Positions 57,301 through 64,000 of a DNA stretch of 64,000 nucleotides are shown in pieces. The stretch's first letter is position 1. Every line of letters starts with the position of its first letter. This DNA comes from Drosophila persimilis (taxonomy: Eukaryota > Arthropoda > Insecta > Diptera > Drosophilidae): contig NW_020825330.1 in assembly GCF_003286085.1 (NCBI RefSeq), positions 1,736,001 to 1,800,000 of the forward strand. Direction: 5' to 3'. A program made the position numbers and the translations under genes. Below the pieces are notes generated by a model, which saw only the letters and a list, made by a program, of their open reading frames with translations, did no database searches and was not told where the DNA came from.

Positions 57301-60300
57301 CCGACCTGCCCACAGTAAAAGGGTTACAATTAATTTTTTAAATGCTTTACAACCGAACTTTGTCCTTGTCCTTGTTGTGTTTCTGTTTCTTGTTTTTTGC
57401 TTTCCTTTTGTTTTTTGCTTTTTTTTGTTGCTTGTTTTTTTTCGGTTCTTTTGATTAAGTGCTAAAATTGCGATTGAAGAAGCTTGGAATGAAAGTCCAT
57501 TTAGAAGGGGCCGGCTTTAGGGGTCCTCCAGACGGTTTCCACTATTATCTTAAGTGCGTCTTCCATTAGCGCGGAGAGATTTCGGATCAGGGACTTCCAA
57601 GAAAATAATAGGGAAATCGACTCAATAAATCTTACTTTTCTGGAATACTTATTAAAGTTTGGATAATGAAATACTATACCATATGTACACATATCTAGTT
57701 GATGATCTTATCCGTCCTCATATTGTAGGTATGCCGTTAAACATATAGAAATCTGATTCCCTCGAACAGAGCCGCGAGAACGACGAAAATCTCTACCAAC
57801 CAACTTCGATGATGGCCAAAATCGAAAACATAATCAACTTTTTGATCCCATTACGAGGCTGTCAGTCTCTAGACTGGCGAATGGGCATAGGGCTGGGGAG
57901 ACTGGTCCCCAGTGAAACATTAGACCGCTTGGGCCGTCCATCACCATCTGGCCTTCAGTAATTTAATCGCTTAAATTTAATTCCTCAGCAAACAGGCAAA
58001 CCGGCAAAAGAAACCGGCAGAGTCCGGACGGGCAATATGTAATTTCAATAATTTATTTTGCTTTTTTTTTTGGGACAGTTTTTTACTTTGGCATTCCTCT
58101 TTTTCTCCATACAAGAAATATTTCTGGTAATAGAAGACGAGAGCGGAGAGCCTGTAGGCGCTGTCAATATTGGTACAGCACATTGTTTGCTCACACTTAC
58201 ATACACATCTATACATCTATATGCATATGTATATATTTAACTGTATATGTGTATGTATATCGAGTATATAGACTATGCAAACGATGCTGGCCAAAAGATG
58301 AAATATGTTAAACCGACAACATATTGAATTTAGATTTAGTGTCGTCGAAAAGCAAAGCAAAGCCCCCCCAAAGCTGGCAGAGTGGTGGTCGGGGCACGTG
58401 GCGTCTAGCGTGTGGCAGGGGCAACTGTAAACAACATTGATGCTGTCATAGGCCCCGTATTCAGGCTCAGGCTCGGGTTCATTGACTCCAAAGCGAAAGC
58501 ATCAGCGGAGAGAGGACCGGAGATATGTACTCAAGGAAGAGTATATATTTCACAATATGTGCCCTTGAATATTCCCTTAAAGAGCATCGCTTACGAGATT
58601 ATTTTCCATTAAAAAAATCACTCTTTTCGTTTTAATTAATTATATTGAGGATCTTCTTTCCATTCCATAAATCTTTTTCCGCATCGGCATCAGCCCCGCC
58701 TCCACAGCAACTTTTAAAAAAAGAAAACTCTGCCTTTGCAGTGGATGTGTTTTTCTTTCCCTGCTGGGCTAATAATATCCTACAGTTTGCCCTTCCTTCA
58801 CAGTTTGCGTGTGCAGTATGTACGGGGCCACATCCTTGAAGGTTAGCAATCATTATACGGCCCACTAAATGCCGATGAAAAGAAAACATCAGCCAAGTGA
58901 AGAAAAGAAATGAGTGAGGGAATTTGTTCAGCTTTCCCTTTGATGAGGTAGCCAAACAATGAATGGAAAAGTGTGGCAAGGTGAGGGATTTCAGGGCCCG
59001 AAACCCCAGAGCCCAGAGCCCAGACCCCAGACCCCAGAGCCCTGCCCAGCATCCTGTGCCTCGTGTGGTTTCCGGTAGAGATGCCACTGGCTGGCTGGCT
59101 GGCTGGCTGGCTGGCAACAGGTTGGGCTTCCCTCACAGCCTGCAACTGGGACTGGCACTGAGACCCCTCCTGGATATACGAGGATATCCTTATAGGATGC
59201 GGTTTCTGCGCTCCAGCTGAAAGAGCTACATGTGTGGCGTTGTCTCAGGGAACGTCTCGTAGATCGTACAAAGGACAAAGGAGGGCGGATTTGAATAGAA
59301 GAACTCTCGTTGATGCTTTAAATTGAGAGCAAAAATTTCCCCACAGCGATTCCTGCGAATAAGGGCAAGGGAAAGGTCCCAGAACTAAGGATGTTGTTCT
59401 CGTTTCCCCCATTTTGTTGAATAACGAACGAGCTGAAATTTCGCATTAGCTCGCACAAGTGGCTTTTCTGAGTATTTTTTATTATACCCGTATTTTTTAA
59501 TTAAAGATGGAGCTACTTGTATTCAATTGTAAAGTTATTCGATGAAATGCAAAAGGGGAATAGTCTTCCCACAGCTTGTTGTCCGCAACAATTCATATTT
59601 GATTATCTCTGGCTCCTGGCCTCAGAATAATTGCCCTCATATACTAGAACTTTTGTGGAAAACACCTTGAGTGGCCATCGGCAGGCTGAACACACATCTT
59701 TGTTCACTAAAGCAACTATTCCAATATCCTGCAACAGTTGTCAATTAAAACAGCATGTCCTTGACAATGCGCTTACAAGAATCCAATCAGAGTTGCCCGA
59801 GTGCAGAGTGCAGAGTGCAGAGTGCAGAGTACATCCTGCTCATTCAGGCCAGAACAATTGTTCAAATCTATAGCTAATGAGTGCAATAAATCACAGTTTA
59901 TGTGTTTTGGTTGACTTGATTGTGTATTCATGTCTATGCACAATTATTGCGAATTTAATTTATTGATAAACATTAGTCCAGTGGCTGGTTGCTCTCTGGC
60001 TCTGGTCTGGAGTCTTGTATTTTGATGGTTGATGCACTGTAATTTTCAACAAATTTAAATTGAAAGCAATCTATATACTATATACGATTCGCATAAACAA
60101 TCGACAATCGCCAATCTCCGTTCCCCTAGACAGCGTATCGGGTATAGCCACCTGATTTATGGGCATAAACATACGAGTATATATACATATGTCTATTTTT
60201 ATGCATTTATTCAGACCATATTTCATATTTGTTGGAGGGCGTCTAATTAGCACATCGTTAGACTCTGAAACGCCTTTTGTATCTCCTTTTGTCTCCCCCC

Positions 60301-63300
60301 GTTAATTGTGCAAATTTATTTGTGGCGAAAATTCCATTTTAAGAGGTACAGAGAGAGAAGAGAACCAGGCACTGAGACAGCATTCGATTTTTGGTGGGTA
60401 TATAAGCGCATTACGCATACGCACTGTGTCCATGACGGACAAATTAATTGAATCAACAATCGAATTAATCAATGTGCACCGCAACATACGCACACACACG
60501 AAACAAAATCTGCAAAAGAAATTAATGACAGAAAAAATGCAGGAGGAGGAGAAAAAAAGGTGCTTGCGGCTCGGCTGGTTCTGTGTGGGTCAATCAATCA
60601 ATTTTATTTAATCATTTATTTAATCAAATTTACTGATTATACAACCGGCCACAGAAACGGTGTACGTATCCTCCAGATCCATTTATAGGCAGCACAGGCA
60701 CCACTGGCAGGCGACGGCAAGTCAGCCTGACACGAACACAAATCAAATATAATAAAGTGCTTCGGTTTGGCTTTCTCCTGCCTTCTGCCTTCTGCCACCT
60801 TCCAATTTCGCAGTATTCTATGCTTCTTCCCTATCTGGTCCAACCCACCAACATTACCCGCTCCTCCTCCATCTGGTTAGCCCTATCCCTATCCCTATCC
60901 CTATCCCGGCCCCCGTTCAGGGCTGTGTTTTGTTTTATCGACAAGCTTGTCGTTTCGTCACCTAAAAATTGTCAATATTTCGCATTGGGGTTTCTCCCCC
61001 AAGCATTTGGCTGTTTTTGTGGGTTTACTGTGTGCCTTTGGCATATCAACTGTCCAGGGTATCTAAAAACAGAGGAAAGGGTTCAAGTTTACAGGGCCTT
61101 AAAATGATCTTTGATTTTACCAAGAAAGCAACGGGATGGAGCAATCGAAAAGGGAAGCAGATATATATTGAAATCAATAAACGAAAGCGAAGCTTTTCTG
61201 AAAAATCCCGGGGTATTCCTAACCTCTAGTGCATCAGCCTGCTGTTTCATTTCCCTTATTTATTTTCTTGTCACTCTTCCACTCTGATGATGATGTCTTT
61301 GGCTTGTAATATGAGTATTTATGTGGTGAAGGGGAAACAGATGTGCAACATATGTGGGTTGAAGCATCGTGAAGCGAAGTGTGAGCTGGAATTTCAATCG
61401 AACGCATTTTCGTTTCTTGTTTGTTGTCTTGCAAATAAATTTTCCTTGCTGTAAAATGGGAATTAATTGGCATTGTTTATGGCCTAGTCTCTACGCCGTT
61501 TTGTCGCCCGCCCTTTTCCCCCGGGCGATGGGAAACTAAATTACACAATTTGACATGACTGCAGGCAGCTCTGTCCAGTTGGCCCCAACGCAAGCATTCA
61601 GAGATTCATTCCGGTAGTTCGTGACTCGCGGGACTCGCATGTCCTGATGGCTTGTCAGCAGTTTTAGATTTATTGATATTGGGGTTTGATTCATGCGCTC
61701 GTGTGGTGTTTGCTCATAAATTGTATGGCGCTTTCCATCGAGTTTATCAAGCCCTCAAGTGTGTGTCCTCTGGCCAACGATTTGATCAGCTCGGAACATT
61801 CGGATTCCTGAGACGGAGCTCACACACAAGTATAATCGCTTCATTTCTCGAATTGCGATGACACAAATCTTATCATCAACGCAATTAAAACACCCAGTAT
61901 CTGAGCATTTCTCTTCCTAAAATCCTTGAACCTTAAACATACTTTTCCTGGTCCCCTGTAAAAAAAGAGAGGAAGAAAGTAGAAAGAAAATGCAGTAAAG
62001 CTGTTAACATAAACAATATCCAGTTGAGATTGCTGACTGTGCGACAAAAAGCGACAACTATCAAACGGCGCTCCGCTCGCCCTGTTTATCCACCTCCCCT
62101 TCCCTTTGGGTCCAGGCCCTGGAACTGGCACACATGGCGTATGTGTAACATTTTGCGCTTCGCTTGCTGGTTTTTTCTAACAAGCTGCTGTTTACGGAAT
62201 CTTCTTACTGCCTCGACCAGGCCATACCCTTTGCTTTGCATATTGGCGGGAAGACTGGGGAGCTTGAGCCATCCAGAATCGTTTAACTGCTGATGGAATC
62301 ACGTAAGGATTTATGTGAACCTATCCTTTTGGGTGTCACACAGCTTTCGGCGGTATCAAATATGCCTTGAGGTTGCGGAGGGCAGGGCATATTTGTCTGG
62401 GAGCGTCGCATAATAGATGCTCATTAAAAATTGTCAGCCATCAGCCTCCCACTCAGCCCCAAGCCCCCCACTGCACAGGGACGCTAAATGAGAACGCCTT
62501 GGTGACCTTCCCGGGTGTTGATGATGTTGATGATGATGATGACGATGATGACGATGGTGTTGATGATGGTGCTGCTCTGTCAAGGTGTTAAGGTGGGCGT
62601 GTCCAGGCAACGGCATTGATTTTTTGCTGCTGCTGCTGCTGTTCCTCTGTCGGCTGCTGGTCCACAGGTGTCTTGACACTAATGTGATAATGCCATCTAG
62701 ATAAACTGTGGGTAAACGGGACAAGATACAGATGTAAGCTGCGGTGTGTTCTTGTTTCGGTTAGGTCAGGGACAGGGTTTAGTGTGGCACTTTAATTCGC
62801 TTCAATTGAATCCAGGCATTGCGGTGGAAGTGCATTACCTGCCGCCTGCCTTCCTTCCGCCTCCTGCTCCTCATATCTGGCCGTAGCCAGAGACCGGGCA
62901 CCCACTGACTGTTACTGAAATGCAGCAGAACATAAACATAACTTTGGCCAGGCCACGCTGAGTAGACAAGCAGACAAGTTTCGCTGCCAGATTCAGCTCC
63001 AGCTCCAGCTCCAGCTCCAGACCATCTCTTGGCTATTTCAAACAATGAACGCAAACTTTTCGGCTTGATTAAGGCTCAGTTGCTTCACTAATCATCATGC
63101 TGCAATCGACAAACTACGGATGCCATTTGGGCAAATAAGGAAAAAAGTTGCTGACGCTTTAAAGGAAACAAAACATCCAAGAAATTGCTTGAAAGTTTTC
63201 TATCTAAAGGGTATCGACAATCCGGAATAAGCATACAGAATTAACCTCGTTTTGGGGAACTATTATTGTACTTCCGATTATGCTTAAGGAGCTGATGGGA

Positions 63301-64000
63301 TGTTATTGATTTAGTGATCTAATTTATGCGACACCAAGTTTGTTTGCTGAAAGACCTAACCTGAGCTAAGAAAACATTGACATGCCCTACGGTTCCCAAG
63401 AGCTGCCTACCCTCTCATACCTCTCATACCCCTCATACGACGATGTGGAAACAAATTTAGCTTTGAGATATAGACCGTCTGTCATTAAAAACCAACGAAA
63501 CCACATCTAATAAAAAATTTCCACACGCTGGCGTACAAAATAGAGATGTGTCCGTATAGATATGAGCGAATAGTAGTTGCTGCGGTGCAAAGATTGGTGT
63601 ATCCCGGACAGGGCACAGGGCACAGGACCACAGGAACTAAATTATGATTGTGGAGCAGTTTGGGGCCCAGGCGCACATAAACCGAGCATAAAATGTAACT
63701 CGAGTAAACAGAGATATACGCATGTACACACCACCAGAACCGCCAGAACCACCAGAACCTCAGCCACTCAGACAATGTATTAATTTGTGTACTGCGGAGG
63801 GCGTGGAGGGAGTGGCAAGTGCGGGAAAAGTGCCAAGTTTTATAGGGGGAACGCTTCAATTATTTTTTGAGGTTTGCCCAGGAAACACCATCCAAGAATG
63901 ATGTAGAAGAACTTCCGACTATAAAGTACCGGCTACTGGGAGGTATCTAAGAGTTCGTCGAAGTAAAGCTTAAACATATCTGAAACTATATAAACTTTTT
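54321..64000. other. Probable first intron or intergenic DNA, no convincing gene
   Basis: No recognisable coding exon is seen on either strand. Simple repeats: TCTGGTT/GGCTCT units (about 55280-55345), (CA)n at about 55960-55987, AGCCCAGA units (about 59005-59040), (CTGG)n (59089-59114), GCAGAGT units (59803-59829), CCCTAT units (60884-60906), GATGAT/GTTGATGAT (62517-62572), (GCTG)n (62627-62640) and CCAGCT (62995-63020). An open frame at about 55353-55862 has no known domain and includes a GGGACAG repeat. Confidence 0.45.

Noticed and set aside
1..64000. CRISPR arrays, bacterial operons, rRNA or tRNA genes
   Set aside because: The window is animal nuclear DNA with introns; no such structure was seen.

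Overview
The window is Drosophila genomic DNA. Genes have short introns (55-95 bp, except where noted), fly core-promoter motifs (TATA box, TCAGT initiators, DRE, Ohler motif 1) and AT-rich intergenic DNA. Degenerate DINE-1/INE-1-type Helitron copies in the form I associate with the obscura group (ISX/ISY/SGM-like) point to D. pseudoobscura or a relative. From memory, the fly orthologues of the two large genes (nonC/Smg1 and Usp16-45) are X-linked, so Muller element A is likely. No database was available, so species and chromosome are inferences.

Layout. 1-20.7 kb is the compact genic part: an orphan class A GPCR on + (1878-3187), the 5' four exons of the nonsense-mediated-decay kinase SMG1/nonC on - (4546-11498), a divergent promoter interval, the deubiquitinase Usp16-45 on + (14157-17892) and a secreted C-type lysozyme-like gene on + (20034-20636). 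The SMG1 kinase domain stops at a clean splice donor at 4546. Its remaining C-terminal exons, including FATC, are not in the window, so the GPCR probably sits inside an SMG1 intron on the opposite strand. At 24159-26270 there is a TATA-driven, intronless gene for a 703-residue Ser/His/Lys-rich repetitive protein. 26.3-31.5 kb holds no convincing gene but contains a long inverted-repeat (foldback) element at 28.16-28.73 kb and DINE-1 pieces.

31.5-49.3 kb is an accessory region of relics and apparently young duplicates: a 5'-truncated LINE (31.5-32.4 kb), an intronless Tom70 paralogue (35935-37692), a small acylphosphatase-fold protein that has lost both catalytic residues (38300-38692), a second Tom70 relic (about 44990-45365, -), a hAT transposase relic (about 46.0 kb), a TIR element flanked by TTAA-type sequence (46620-47428), a proline-coding CCG minisatellite present on both strands, and two truncated copies of the C-terminal end of a piwi-like Argonaute gene arranged head to head as a near-identical inverted repeat (48.17-48.85 kb) around a 52-bp perfect palindrome. 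The Piwi-derived inverted repeat is the most notable object: transcribed through, it would fold into a hairpin with piwi-like sequence, a possible source of small RNAs against the piRNA pathway gene itself.

49.3-64 kb has no convincing coding gene. At 54.0-54.3 kb there is a plausible non-coding first exon with an initiator, a GA-rich upstream region and a splice donor. The DNA beyond may be the first intron of a gene continuing off the right edge. The rest is simple repeats and unassigned sequence.
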